Assembly (NCBI GenBank): GCA_020638735.1
Contig: JACKHZ010000009.1
Coordinates: 682,001 to 746,000 of the forward strand
DNA from: Planctomycetota bacterium
GTDB taxonomy: Bacteria > Planctomycetota > UBA1135 > UBA2386
Direction of reading: 5' to 3'
Length of the DNA stretch: 64,000 bases
The notes under the pieces were generated by a model. The model did no database searches and was not told the origin of the DNA. It saw only the letters and a list, made by a program, of their open reading frames with translations. Every line of letters starts with the position of its first letter. The stretch's first letter is position 1. This document shows positions 37,972 to 47,890 of the stretch, piece after piece. The translations under genes and the position numbers were made by a program.

Positions 37972-38160
37972 GGCGGTAGCAGGGGAAGAGAACCCGGGAC
38001 CGGGGGGAGGTCCCGTCCCGTGGAAGAGCGGTTCCTCGGGTCCCGCACGCGGAATTCTCCGAAACCCCGCGGGCGGTGCCATGGCCCCCCCGGGGCCTTC
38101 GCCACGAGTCCCCGGCATTTCTCGCGTGCGTCCGGTGCGAACTGGTCCTTCGAGGACGTC

Positions 38161-38883
38161 ATGACCAGCCTCGCACCGCTCCGCATGCTGCTCGGAAGCC
38201 GCCGCGACGGGCGAATCCGGCGCCCGGCTTGCCGGCGCCCCGGCCTGGGGCAGAATCAGGCCTTCTCGTTCTCGGCCCGGTTCCCCTTCTTGGACGACAA
38301 CACGCGCAACCTGGTCAACCGCGCCCTCGAGCAGGACCGCGAAGCGATCGACTTGCTGTTCCAGCGCTACCGCGACCGGCTGCGGGTGGCGCTGCGCAAG
38401 CTGATCGGCCCCAAGTACCGCGTGCTGCTGGCCGACAGCGAGGACGCCACGCAGGACGCCATCCTGTCGGCGCTGCGCAGGCTGCACCAGTTCGAGTATC
38501 GCGGCGAGGGCTCGTTCCTCGCGTGGCTGCTGAAGGGCGCCGAGTTCGAGATCGTGCGCCGCATCCGCGCCGTCGAGACCAGGAAGCGCACCGCCGGCAA
38601 GGGCCTGGTCGGCATCGACGAAGAGGTCGAGAACCTGGTGCAGGCCAAGGACGCCACGCCGTCGCAGCTGCACGACGAGACCGAGCTGGCCGATCGCATC
38701 CGCGAGGCGCTGCAGCAGCTCCCCGACCGCGAGCGCGAGATCATCGTGCTGCGCCGCTACCTCGAGCTCGACACCGACGAGATCTGCGCCGAGATGGGGC
38801 TGCCGACCGAAGGCGCGGTGCGCGCGCTGCTGTCGCGTGCGCAGGCGCGGCTGGCCGGGCTCCTGTCGCGCCGGGAGTCGTGA
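38161..38883 (+). CDS. ECF-type RNA polymerase sigma factor preceding a WD40 kinase
   Basis: Up to 240 residues. Region 2 runs from DREAIDLLFQRYRDRLRVAL through LADSEDATQDAILSALRRL to FLAWLLKGAEFEIVRRIR; region 4 is LPDREREIIVLRRYLELDTDEICAEM with a recognition helix (PTEGAVRALLSRAQARL). The ATG at 38161 has a good GAGGA ribosome-binding site, but its first 43 residues look unlike a sigma factor; TTG 38290 would give a 197-residue protein of usual size. The stop is one base before the kinase start, so the pair is co-translated and the kinase probably controls this factor. Confidence 0.85.
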   Translation: MTSLAPLRMLLGSRRDGRIRRPACRRPGLGQNQAFSFSARFPFLDDNTRNLVNRALEQDREAIDLLFQRYRDRLRVALRKLIGPKYRVLLADSEDATQDAILSALRRLHQFEYRGEGSFLAWLLKGAEFEIVRRIRAVETRKRTAGKGLVGIDEEVENLVQAKDATPSQLHDETELADRIREALQQLPDREREIIVLRRYLELDTDEICAEMGLPTEGAVRALLSRAQARLAGLLSRRES

Positions 38884-38884
38884 C

Positions 38885-41800
38885 GTGCAGGGTGACCTGC
38901 AGGGCGACGCCGGGGTCTCCGCACAGACCACCGTGCAGGAGGCGGTCGAGCGCTTCGTCGAACGCCACGGCGTCGGCGACACGCCCGATCTCGACACGTT
39001 CGCCGCCGACTACCCGATCGCGCTGCGCGCAGAGATCGTGCTGCAGTGTCGCGAGTTCCTCGCCTTCGACGGCCTGCTCGGTCACCAGGAATGGACGGAG
39101 CCGCCGCCGGAGGCCACCCACGACGGCCGCCGCTTCGGCGACTTCCTGATCCAGGAGGAGCTCGGCCGCGGCGGCATGGGCGTCGTCTACCTCGCGCGGC
39201 AGCTGTCGCTCAACCGCCGCGTCGCGCTGAAGGTGATGGCCAGCGGGCTGACGCTGAGCAAGCGCCACGTCGAGCGCTTCCGCCGCGAGGCCGCCGCATC
39301 GGCGCAGCTGCGCCACCCGGCGATCGTGCCGGTGCACAGCCTGACCGAGGTCGACGGCACCTTCGCGCTGGCGATGGACTACGTCGCCGGGCGCAACGTC
39401 GCCGACATCCTCGACGACCTGCGGCTCGGCAACGACCAGGGCGAAGGCGTCGCGGTCGGCAGCCTCGGCATCGCGCCCGACAAGGGCTACGTCGCCGAGT
39501 GCGCGATGTTCGCCGCGCAGATCGCCTCGGCGCTCGCCACCGCGCACGCCGCCGGCGTCGTGCACCGCGACCTGAAGCCGCGCAACCTGATGCTCGACGA
39601 CCGGCGGCAGGCGCGGCTGCTCGACTTCGGCCTCGCCAAGTCGCTCGACGACGAAGGGCGCGGCGGCAGCATCTCGATGTCCGGTGAGATCACCGGCACC
39701 GCGCACTACCTGAGCCCGGAGCAGACGCTGGCCAAGCGCGTCGCCGTGGACCACCGCGTCGACATCTGGGCGCTCGGCGTGATCCTCTACGAGCTGCTGA
39801 CGCTGCAGCGGCCGTTCGACGGCAAGAACCTGCAGCAGATCGTCTACGAGATCTGCTTCAAGGAGCCGGTGCCGCTGCAGCGGCGCAACCCGAAGGTGCC
39901 GCGCGATCTGGTGACGATCGTGCAGAAGGCGCTCGAGAAGGACCCGCAGAACCGCTACCAGACGGCCGCCGAGTTCGAGGCCGACCTGCAGCGCTTCCTC
40001 AGCTGGGAGCCGATCCACGCCCGGCCGGCGTCGGCCTGGACGCGGTTCGCCAAGTTCCTGCGCCGCCACCGCACCGAGACGGCGATCGGCGGCACGGCGC
40101 TGCTGGCCGCCTCCGCGGTGCTGGTGACGTTCTCGGTGCGCGGCTACCTCGACGGCAGCCGCGCCGACGCGCTGCTGGTGCAGGCCGAGGCCCGCGCCGG
40201 CGGCGGCGACTTCGACGCCGCCATCGACCTCGCCAACCGCGCGCTCGAGCTGCGCAACGACGAGGCGACGCGCGCCCGCCTCGCCGCGTACCACGCCGAG
40301 AACAAGCGCATCCCGCTCGAGGCGGCGCTGAAGGTCGCGCAGTCGAAGCAGCTGCTCGACCACGACCGCGAGGGCGCGCTGCTGCTGGCCCTCGACGCCG
40401 AGCAGCTGCGCTCCGACGAGCTGACCCGCTCGGCGGTGCTCGACGCGCTCGGCAGCGGCTGGTCGGTGCGCACCCTGCCGACGCCGCGCGGCCTCGCCTG
40501 CGTCACGGCCGCGTGGTCGCCGGACGGCGACGGCCTGCTCACCGCCGGCTTCGGCGGACTGCTGCAGTACTTCGCCAGCGACAGCGAGAAGGAGCCGCTG
40601 CTGCTGAACGGCCACGACCCGCGCGCGCCGGTGATCGACGCCGCGTTCGCCGGCCGCCGTCGCCTGCTGTCGGTCAGCCCCGACCGCACGCTGCGCATCT
40701 GGGACCTCGACGGCGACGGCGAGCCGCTGGTCGTGTCGCTCGACGGTCAGGCGACCGCGCTGCGCACCGACGCCAACGGCCGCCGCGCGCTGGTCGTGAC
40801 CGCGGCGCCGAACGGACCGTTCGCGGCCACCGTGCACGACGCCGGCAGCGGGCGACCGCTGGCGCCGCCGATGCACCACGACAGCCTGATCCTGGCCAGC
40901 GCGCTGAGCGACGACGGCCTCCTGTGCGCGACCAGCAGCGGCGCCGTGCGGCTGTGGCGCACCGACGACGCGACGCTCGTCGCCGAGTGGAGCGAGCACC
41001 TGCGCGGCCCGGACCGCGGGCAGGTGCGGGCGCTGCGCTTCTCGCCGGACGGCGCCCTGTGCGCGGTCGGCTGCAGCGACGGCTCGGTGCGGCTCTACGC
41101 CACCGCCGACGGCGCGCTGCTGGCGACCGAGCACCACTCGCGCGACGTCACCAGCATCGCCTTCGACCCGGCGTCGCGACGCATGCTGACCGGCTCGCGC
41201 GACAACACCGCGCGCCTGTGGAACGTGCACCGCGACGGCGCCCGGGTCTGGATGCGCGAGGACGGCGTGCTCGGCCGCCACGGCGCGCCGGTGCAGCACG
41301 TCGCCTTCGACGCCACCGGCCGGCTCGCGGTCACCGGCTCGGCCAGCCCCGACGGCCAGCTGCGCGTGTTCGACGTCGGCGGGGAGGAGCATCCGAGCGC
41401 TCCGATCCGCAGCTACGAGGTCGGCACCTCGGTGGAGCACGCCGAGTTCGCCGCCGACGGCCGCCGCATCCTGGCCGTGGCGCGCGGCCGCGCCGTGGTC
41501 TGGAACTTCGGCACGGCGCGCGGGGTCGTCACGGTCTCGCAGCTCGGGCCGGTGGCCGCGGCGGCGCTGGTGCACGACGGCCAGCAGCTGCTGACCGCCG
41601 GCGACGACGAACAGCTGCGACTGTGGCAGGCGCGCGACGGGAGGCTGGTGTGGGCGACGGCCAAGTGCGGCAACCCGCTGCAGGCGATCGACGTCGACCC
41701 GGGCGAAGAGCGCGTCGCCTGCGCGCTGGTCGGCGGCAAGGTCAGCGTGCACCGGCTGCGCGACGGCGAGCTGCTGTTCGGCCTCGACGGTCACCACGGC

Positions 41801-42493
41801 TCGGTGCCGGTCGTGCGCTTCACCGCCGAGGGCACCCGCCTGCTGACCGCGGGAGGCGAGCGCCGCGACGGCGAGGCCCGCGAGTCGACCGGACGGGTCG
41901 TGCTGTGGAACACCACCGACCAGTCGCCCGTCGCACGGTTCGAGCTGCCAGCCGCGGTGATCGCCGCCGACGTGCGCCAGGACGGCGGCCTGCTGGCGAC
42001 GATCGAACAGGACGCGACCGAGGTGAAGCTCTGGTCGCTGCCCGACGGCGTCGCGCGCGGGACGATCGCTGGCCAGGCGGCGCCGCTGCGCTGCGTGCGC
42101 TTCGCGCCCGACGGGCGCTCGCTGCTGACCGGCGGCGAGGACCAGCAGGCCAGGCTGTGGTCGCTCGACGGCAAGCTGCTGCAGGCGTTCGCCGCCCGCG
42201 GCGTGGTGCAGTGCGTCGGTTTCGCCCCCGACGGCGACCTGGTGCTGACCGGCGGGAACGGCAGCAACGCCGTGGCGCAATTGTGGCGGGTCGCCGACGG
42301 CGCCGAGGTGCTGCACTTCGGCGACCACCGCGGCTCGATCACCAGCGCAACCTTCGCCGCCACCGGCCAATGGGCGGCGACGTCGTCGCGCAACGGCACC
42401 AGCTGCATCTGGCCGACGGATCCCGTCGCCGTCGCCCGTCGTCTACCTCTCCGCCGGCGCGACGCGACCGCCTCGCCGACCAGCCTCAGGTAG
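38885..42493 (+). CDS. Transmembrane Ser/Thr protein kinase with WD40 propeller
   Basis: A 1202-residue protein from a GTG start. The kinase domain has LGRGGMGVVYLAR (glycine loop 93-99), Lys116 in VALKVM, HRDLKPRNLML (227-237), LDFGLAK (246-252) and YLSPEQ. A transmembrane helix follows at about 399-419 (IGGTALLAASAVLVTF). After a short helical section, residues about 520-1200 form two likely WD40 propellers: LLSVSPDRTLRIWDLD, MLTGSRDNTARLWNV, LLTAGDDEQLRLWQARDG, LLTGGEDQQARLWSLDG and SRNGTSCIW. The layout suggests that the propeller senses an extracytoplasmic signal and the kinase acts on the sigma factor encoded one base upstream. The ligand is unknown. Confidence 0.93.
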   Translation: MQGDLQGDAGVSAQTTVQEAVERFVERHGVGDTPDLDTFAADYPIALRAEIVLQCREFLAFDGLLGHQEWTEPPPEATHDGRRFGDFLIQEELGRGGMGVVYLARQLSLNRRVALKVMASGLTLSKRHVERFRREAAASAQLRHPAIVPVHSLTEVDGTFALAMDYVAGRNVADILDDLRLGNDQGEGVAVGSLGIAPDKGYVAECAMFAAQIASALATAHAAGVVHRDLKPRNLMLDDRRQARLLDFGLAKSLDDEGRGGSISMSGEITGTAHYLSPEQTLAKRVAVDHRVDIWALGVILYELLTLQRPFDGKNLQQIVYEICFKEPVPLQRRNPKVPRDLVTIVQKALEKDPQNRYQTAAEFEADLQRFLSWEPIHARPASAWTRFAKFLRRHRTETAIGGTALLAASAVLVTFSVRGYLDGSRADALLVQAEARAGGGDFDAAIDLANRALELRNDEATRARLAAYHAENKRIPLEAALKVAQSKQLLDHDREGALLLALDAEQLRSDELTRSAVLDALGSGWSVRTLPTPRGLACVTAAWSPDGDGLLTAGFGGLLQYFASDSEKEPLLLNGHDPRAPVIDAAFAGRRRLLSVSPDRTLRIWDLDGDGEPLVVSLDGQATALRTDANGRRALVVTAAPNGPFAATVHDAGSGRPLAPPMHHDSLILASALSDDGLLCATSSGAVRLWRTDDATLVAEWSEHLRGPDRGQVRALRFSPDGALCAVGCSDGSVRLYATADGALLATEHHSRDVTSIAFDPASRRMLTGSRDNTARLWNVHRDGARVWMREDGVLGRHGAPVQHVAFDATGRLAVTGSASPDGQLRVFDVGGEEHPSAPIRSYEVGTSVEHAEFAADGRRILAVARGRAVVWNFGTARGVVTVSQLGPVAAAALVHDGQQLLTAGDDEQLRLWQARDGRLVWATAKCGNPLQAIDVDPGEERVACALVGGKVSVHRLRDGELLFGLDGHHGSVPVVRFTAEGTRLLTAGGERRDGEARESTGRVVLWNTTDQSPVARFELPAAVIAADVRQDGGLLATIEQDATEVKLWSLPDGVARGTIAGQAAPLRCVRFAPDGRSLLTGGEDQQARLWSLDGKLLQAFAARGVVQCVGFAPDGDLVLTGGNGSNAVAQLWRVADGAEVLHFGDHRGSITSATFAATGQWAATSSRNGTSCIWPTDPVAVARRLPLRRRDATASPTSLR

Positions 42494-42578
42494 GTCACAC
42501 TCCTTCCTCCAGGCCTCCGACCCACGCTCCCTCCGCACCACACGGCGCAGCAAGCTCGCCGCCCACCCCAGGACCACC

Positions 42579-44468
42579 ATGAACCGCCTGACCAACCCGT
42601 TGTTGCCGAGCCTCGCCCTGCTGGCGTTGTGCGCTTCGGCGCGCGCCCAGACCCCGGTGAAGCCGCCGCCGTGGTGGGGCGTGCACGACGACGTCACCGT
42701 CAGCCTCTACTGGAACTTCGACTCGGGCCTGCCGACGGCGACCCCGGACTTCGCGGCGGTACCGGCGTGGTTCGACAACCCGGTGCAGGTGACGACCATG
42801 GCGCTGTCGCCCAACTTGCAGTGGATCGCCAACCTCAACGGCCACGCCGGCGTGGTCGGGCTCGCTGGCACCGGCGGCGCGGCGCAGGCGGCGTCGATGG
42901 CACTGACGGTGGACAACGACCCCCACCTCGACTGGGTCAAGGTGTTCTGGTTCCAGTTCGACGAGTTCAAGGGCGCTGGCGGCGACGTGGCGAAGCAGAT
43001 CGAGCAGCAGCTCAACAAGTACGGACGCGCCATCGTCTCCAGGAAGAGCGATTCGCTGGGCGCCGGCTGGCAGCGGGTGACGATCGAAGCCGAGCTGATC
43101 CCGCAGCCGGACGACGAGAAGATCGACTGGACGTTCCTCGACAACTCCGTGGGCACGGCGGCGATCGACGAGCTCTACGTGTCGAGCCGCTGCATCAAGC
43201 CGAAGCCCGACGAGCGCGGCGAGGCGATGGGCAAGGTCGTCGACGCGCCGCTCAACCTGACGGCGCTGACCGGCCGCAGCTGCTCGGCGGCGGCGCGCAC
43301 CGCGGGCCCGGCGATCAGTCCCGCCGCGCGCTACTGGATCGGCGCCGCGGGCGCGACGCCGTCGGCGCCGCAGGAGCTGTTCCAGCTCAGCGACGCCGGC
43401 GTCGTGATCGGCACACCGGTCGCGCTGCCGAGCACGGCGGCGGCCGCGCCGCTCGGCATCACCGACCTGTGCGTCGAGACGCTGCGCGATCCGACCGGCA
43501 ACGTGCTGCAGGAGACGGTCTATGCGCTGGTCGACCTGCGCAGCAGCGGCGGCACGGTGAACCTGTTCGCCTTCGACGCGCACAACAACGGCCAGCGGCT
43601 GCCAGCCCTCGACGTCGCGCTGACCGCGTTCCCCGCCGTGCCGCAGCAACGCTTCGGCGTGACCTTCGACAAGGACGGCGACGACGGCGCGGGTACGTTC
43701 TGGGTCAGCACCCGGCAGGCCGCGACCCCCGGCGCCTACCCGGCGTTCGAGTTCTCGCGCAGCGGCGCGCTGCTGCAGCAGCTGTTCCTGCCGGTCGGCG
43801 GCGGCATGGCCTACGACGACGCGCTGGGCCGCTTCTACATGTTCAGCGCCGAGCCGGAGGCGACGCCGTCGGGGCCGATCCACGTCAACGGCTACGAGCT
43901 GTCCGCCTACTCCAACGAAGTGACCGGCACGCGCTTCTGCGGCGACCTGACGCTGCAGGCGCCGGGCGCGACGCGCGGCGGCGACGCGCTGGGCATCGAG
44001 GCGTACCGGTTCGACCTCGGCGCCACCGGCACCGGCGGCTCCGAGCTGCGCCTGGTCTGCGTCGCCGACGTCGGCGGCCAGCAGTTCGTCTACGAGGTCG
44101 CCGGTCCGTTCGGCTACGGCTACAGCCGCTTCGGCCGCTGCGGCATGCGCAACGGCCCGCCGTTCCTCGGCGGCGCGTTCGACGTGACGCTGGAAGGAGT
44201 GCCCGACTCGCTGTTCGCGGTGACCTACATGGGCACCAGCAGCCTCGCGGTGCCGATCGGTGTCGAGGCGTTCGCGTCGATCCTGCCGGACACCAACTCG
44301 CCGCTGATCGCGCCGTCGCCGGTCGGCAGCTTCGCGCTGACCGTCAACGTGCCGCAGAACGCCCTGCTCGCCTACGCGCCGGTATTCTTCCAGTGGGTCG
44401 TGCTCGACACCACGGCGCCGGGCTTCGTCGGCTTCTCGCAGGCCGGCAAGACCGTGCTGTATCCGTGA
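42579..44468 (+). CDS. Large secreted protein with planctomycete C-terminal domain
   Basis: A 629-residue protein with a signal peptide (LLPSLALLALCASARAQ). The middle resembles a lectin-like or choice-of-anchor sandwich (TVSLYWNFDSGLPTATPDF, VKVFWFQFDEFKG) followed by propeller-like repeats (FPAVPQQRFGVTFDKDGDDG). The last 115 residues (GRCGMRNGPPFLGGAFDVTL to the end) match in pattern the C-terminal domain of the sugar dehydrogenase at 1656-3248. That shared module is probably for surface retention or sorting. No catalytic motif is seen. It starts 85 bases after the WD40 kinase and could be under the same sigma factor. Confidence 0.7.
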   Translation: MNRLTNPLLPSLALLALCASARAQTPVKPPPWWGVHDDVTVSLYWNFDSGLPTATPDFAAVPAWFDNPVQVTTMALSPNLQWIANLNGHAGVVGLAGTGGAAQAASMALTVDNDPHLDWVKVFWFQFDEFKGAGGDVAKQIEQQLNKYGRAIVSRKSDSLGAGWQRVTIEAELIPQPDDEKIDWTFLDNSVGTAAIDELYVSSRCIKPKPDERGEAMGKVVDAPLNLTALTGRSCSAAARTAGPAISPAARYWIGAAGATPSAPQELFQLSDAGVVIGTPVALPSTAAAAPLGITDLCVETLRDPTGNVLQETVYALVDLRSSGGTVNLFAFDAHNNGQRLPALDVALTAFPAVPQQRFGVTFDKDGDDGAGTFWVSTRQAATPGAYPAFEFSRSGALLQQLFLPVGGGMAYDDALGRFYMFSAEPEATPSGPIHVNGYELSAYSNEVTGTRFCGDLTLQAPGATRGGDALGIEAYRFDLGATGTGGSELRLVCVADVGGQQFVYEVAGPFGYGYSRFGRCGMRNGPPFLGGAFDVTLEGVPDSLFAVTYMGTSSLAVPIGVEAFASILPDTNSPLIAPSPVGSFALTVNVPQNALLAYAPVFFQWVVLDTTAPGFVGFSQAGKTVLYP

Positions 44469-44489
44469 GCGGCGCGGCGGCGGCGGCGG

Positions 44490-45386
44490 CTACTTCTTCT
44501 GCTCGCCGCCGCCTTCCTTGGCCGCCGCCTCGGCGCGCGCCTTCTTGAGCGCCGCGATGCGCTTCTCCCGCTCCTGGTGCAGCACCGGCTCCATCTTGTG
44601 GAACACGAACTGCACCTCGGTGCCGGGCTCGGGCAGCTTGTTGGTCGTCCACCAGTTCTGGTCGTCGCGCGCGCGCTCGTGCACCATCGTCGCCAGGTGG
44701 TTGTCGGGCGACATGTAGCAGGTGCTGACCAGGTTGCCCTCGGCGTCGGCCATGTAGATCTCCGGCTCGCCCTTGTAGAGCTGCGCCATGCGGCCGCCGA
44801 GGTAGACCCAGGAACAGTCCTCGACCGGCTCCTGGGTGGTCAGGTCGAGCAGCAGGTCCTCGACGCAGTATTCGACCGCCTTCGTCGGCTGCGCCTCGCC
44901 GGGCGCCACCACCGCCTGCTCGGTCGGGACCTGCCAGCGCACCGTCATCCAGAAGTTGCGCCCCTTCGGCGGCGTGATGACCAGCGGGTCCGCGCCGGCC
45001 TCGATCTCCTCCATCGTCGGCGGCGGGTCCTTCTCGGTGTAGGTCGCGTTGGTGCCCGGCTCGAGGCCGAGCAGCAGCAGCGCGGCGTTCAGCACGCTCG
45101 GCTTCGACGCGGTCCAGAACACCGCCTCGTGGCGTTTGCCCCGCTTGTGGATCAGCAGGTACTCGATCGGGTCGGGCGGCTGGTTGACGGTCGCGGTGAC
45201 GCTGACGGTCTGCGTCGCCTTGTCGTAGGTGATGCCCTCCTTCTGGAACTGGTCGAGCATCTGCTTGAGCAGGGCCGCGCCATCGGCGGCGGCGGGTTCT
45301 TGCGGCGTGGCGGCGGCGCCGGGGTCCTGGGCGCACGCGAACGGCATCAGGCCGCACAGCAGGACAGCGGGCAGACGGGCATTCAT
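44490..45386 (-). CDS. YdjY-domain exported protein
   Basis: A 298-residue exported protein (signal MNARLPAVLLCGLMPFACAQ; possible lipobox FAC). The domain shows ITYDKATQTVSVTATVNQPPDPIEYLLI in parts, KRHEAVFWTASKPSVLNAALLLLGLEPG and a later VEDCSWVYLGGRMAQL, the pattern of YdjY domains found in planctomycetes. The Lys/Ala/Glu-rich tail (KKARAEAAAKEGGGEQKK) is disordered. The start overlaps the upstream stop as TGATG, so it is the third gene of a coupled set with nnrD and the helical-repeat gene. The domain's role is not known. Confidence 0.7.
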   Translation of the reverse strand: MNARLPAVLLCGLMPFACAQDPGAAATPQEPAAADGAALLKQMLDQFQKEGITYDKATQTVSVTATVNQPPDPIEYLLIHKRGKRHEAVFWTASKPSVLNAALLLLGLEPGTNATYTEKDPPPTMEEIEAGADPLVITPPKGRNFWMTVRWQVPTEQAVVAPGEAQPTKAVEYCVEDLLLDLTTQEPVEDCSWVYLGGRMAQLYKGEPEIYMADAEGNLVSTCYMSPDNHLATMVHERARDDQNWWTTNKLPEPGTEVQFVFHKMEPVLHQEREKRIAALKKARAEAAAKEGGGEQKK

Positions 45387-47890
45387 CAGTGGTTCTCTCG
45401 GCTCTGGTCGGCGAGGGGCTCTCGGGCGTGTCCGGCGAACTCCTCAACGAGCCGGCGGGCGCGGAGTTCAGCCACCGCGTCGCCGGCGGCGCGAGCCCGC
45501 AGGAGCTGCATACGGTAAGGGGCGGCCGCCAGCTCCGCCCAGGGATCTCTGCCCGCGGCCACATCGCGCTCGCCGAGCAGCCAGCGCGCCTCCTGGCGGG
45601 TCTCGGGCCGCCGCAGCAGGGCCCGGCCGGCGCGCCGATAGAGCGACTCCGCCATGACGAGGTCGCCGGCCGCCTCCGCGGCGCGGGCCGAGAACCACAA
45701 CCCGGGGCCTTCGCCGATCGGCTGCTCGTAGGACGACGCGAGCTGCCACAACGGCGCGGTGGCGATGCCCACCGCGTCCATCAGCTCCGGGGTCGCCGCC
45801 AACGAGCGCCACAGCACCTTCCATCGCTGCGCCGAGATGTTGGCGCACGCCCGGTCCGCGGCCGCCTCGCCGGTCACCACCTCGTTCACGACCCGGCGGA
45901 ACGCCGCCGCCGCCACCTCCGGGTCGGCCGCACGCAGCCGCGTGGCGATCGCCGCCACCAGCGGGAAGCCGAACTCACCGTCCGGCCAGCGCGCGACGCG
46001 CCGCGCCTCGCCGTCGTGATCGTGGATCGGCGGCAGCACCAGCAGCTCGGCGCACAGCCGCAAGTCCTCCGACGACACGCCGGTCGCATCGTCGGCGCGG
46101 CAGGTGTTGAGCAGCTCGTACGGCAGCGACGACCAGGTCTCGGGCAGCGGGCCCTCGGCCCACGCCTCGCGCACGGCTTCGATCAGCGACGCCCGGCGCG
46201 AAGTGCCGGCGAGCGCGCGGGCCGCGACCTCGAGCAGCAGCTCCGCCGACTCCTCGTCGGCCGGCGGCGACTGCCACAGCTGCCAGAACCGCGCGACATT
46301 GGCTTCGCCGCGATCGGTCGCTGCCCACTCCAGCAGGTCGGCGGCGCGCTCCGGGTCGTCGTCGGCGAGCGCCATCGCGAACACCGCGGCGCTCTGCTCC
46401 GGCGGCAGCGGCCGGGCGTAGAGACGGCAACGCCGCGCGAACGACGCCGGCGCCGACGCGGCGCGCCGCACCACGCGCTCCAGCTCGCGGCGATCGCCGC
46501 GCGCGCACAGCAGCAGCGCGATCTGGTCGAGCTGGTCTTCCCGGCGCGCAGCGGCGTCACCCTCCAGCGGCGCCGCGCGGCGCGCATCCGCCAGCTCGGC
46601 GACCAGGCGTTCGGTGACGAACGGGTCGCTGCGGCGAGCGAACCGGTCGAGCAGCTCGCTGGCGGACGAACTGGCGAGCACCGCCGGCCACACCTCGGCC
46701 ACCGCGTCGGCGTCGCCCAGCAACATCACCGCGGTGACCAGGACGAGGCCGGTGCTGCGTCCGGCGGTTTCGACATCGGACAGCAACGCCATCACCCGCC
46801 GCTGCAGCTCGGGCTCCATGACGCGCCGCAGCAGCAGCGCCTGCGCCGCCGCGTGCGCGACCTCGTTGGCCTCGGTGAGGCAGTCGGCGAGGAACGCCGC
46901 CGGCACCGCGTCGCCGGCGCGCGTCAGCACGCGCAACAGCCGCCCCCGCCGGTCGTCGCCACCGTCGAGCGCGACGTCGAGCGCGACTTCGAGCGTCGCC
47001 TGGTCGACGACCTTGCCGCTGAGCAACGCGGCGAACGCCGCCTCGCGCACCGCGGCGTCGTCGCTGTCGCGCATCATCGCCGTGACCCGCGCGACGCGCG
47101 CCGGACGATCGAGCAGCGGCCCGCAGTACGGCAGCCACACCGGCTCGACCTCGGTCGGCCCGTCGAGCGCGGCGGCGGCCCGTTCGCGCACCAGCTCCGG
47201 CCGCTGCTCGTACACGTCGCGCACCAGCACCTCCGCCACCTCGACCGGCAGCGACATCGCCAGCCCGAGCAGCGCCATCACGCCGCGCGGCGACAACCGG
47301 TCGAAGACGAAGGTCAGCTGCTCGACCTCGACCGCGCCGCTGGCCAGGTCCTGGTGCAGCCGCCCGACCAGACCGTCGGCGATGCGCTGCGGAAGCAACT
47401 GCAGCGCCAGGTAGAAGCCGTCGTCGACCTCGTGCGCACGCAGCGCTTCGAGCAGCAGTCCGGCGTCGGCGAGGCTCAACGGCTCGCCGCGCGCGGCCAA
47501 CGCCAGCAGGCGATGGTCGAGCGTGCGGCCGAACGTCGGCATTGCCTGCCGTTCGGCCCACGCCCTGGCGCTGCGCCGCGGACCGCGCGCCAGTTCGTGC
47601 AGCATGCGCCGCATCGCGGTGCGGTCCTGCTCGAGCCCCTCGAGCAGCTCGCGCGGCAGCTCCGGCCACTCGTGGCGCACGATCGCCGCAGCGGTCGCGG
47701 CGAGGCGCTCGTCGGCCGAGCGCAGCGCGGCCAGCGCCGCCTCGACGTCGAAGCGCCCCTCGTCGGCCGCCTCGCAGAGCGCGAGGCAACGCGCCTCGGC
47801 GTCATCTTCGCCATCGCCGGCGCTCTGGGCGGGCAGGGTGCCGGCCAGCGCCGCGAGCAGCAGCGCGAGACGAACGCGCGCGCCGCTCAC
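45386..47890 (-). CDS. Large exported alpha-helical repeat protein of unknown function
   Basis: An 834-residue protein with a signal peptide (VRLALLLAALAGTLPAQ). It is almost wholly helical, rich in Ala, Leu, Arg and Glu, with HEAT-like pairs (DAAVREAAFAALLSGK, VAHAAAQALLLRRVMEPEL, DDPERAADLLEWAA). No catalytic motif or membrane anchor is seen after the signal. Such solenoids usually bind other proteins. The GTG start overlaps the nnrD stop (GTGA) and its own stop overlaps the YdjY gene (TGATG), so all three are translated together. The logic of the grouping is not clear. Confidence 0.65.
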   Translation of the reverse strand: MSGARVRLALLLAALAGTLPAQSAGDGEDDAEARCLALCEAADEGRFDVEAALAALRSADERLAATAAAIVRHEWPELPRELLEGLEQDRTAMRRMLHELARGPRRSARAWAERQAMPTFGRTLDHRLLALAARGEPLSLADAGLLLEALRAHEVDDGFYLALQLLPQRIADGLVGRLHQDLASGAVEVEQLTFVFDRLSPRGVMALLGLAMSLPVEVAEVLVRDVYEQRPELVRERAAAALDGPTEVEPVWLPYCGPLLDRPARVARVTAMMRDSDDAAVREAAFAALLSGKVVDQATLEVALDVALDGGDDRRGRLLRVLTRAGDAVPAAFLADCLTEANEVAHAAAQALLLRRVMEPELQRRVMALLSDVETAGRSTGLVLVTAVMLLGDADAVAEVWPAVLASSSASELLDRFARRSDPFVTERLVAELADARRAAPLEGDAAARREDQLDQIALLLCARGDRRELERVVRRAASAPASFARRCRLYARPLPPEQSAAVFAMALADDDPERAADLLEWAATDRGEANVARFWQLWQSPPADEESAELLLEVAARALAGTSRRASLIEAVREAWAEGPLPETWSSLPYELLNTCRADDATGVSSEDLRLCAELLVLPPIHDHDGEARRVARWPDGEFGFPLVAAIATRLRAADPEVAAAAFRRVVNEVVTGEAAADRACANISAQRWKVLWRSLAATPELMDAVGIATAPLWQLASSYEQPIGEGPGLWFSARAAEAAGDLVMAESLYRRAGRALLRRPETRQEARWLLGERDVAAGRDPWAELAAAPYRMQLLRARAAGDAVAELRARRLVEEFAGHAREPLADQSRENH

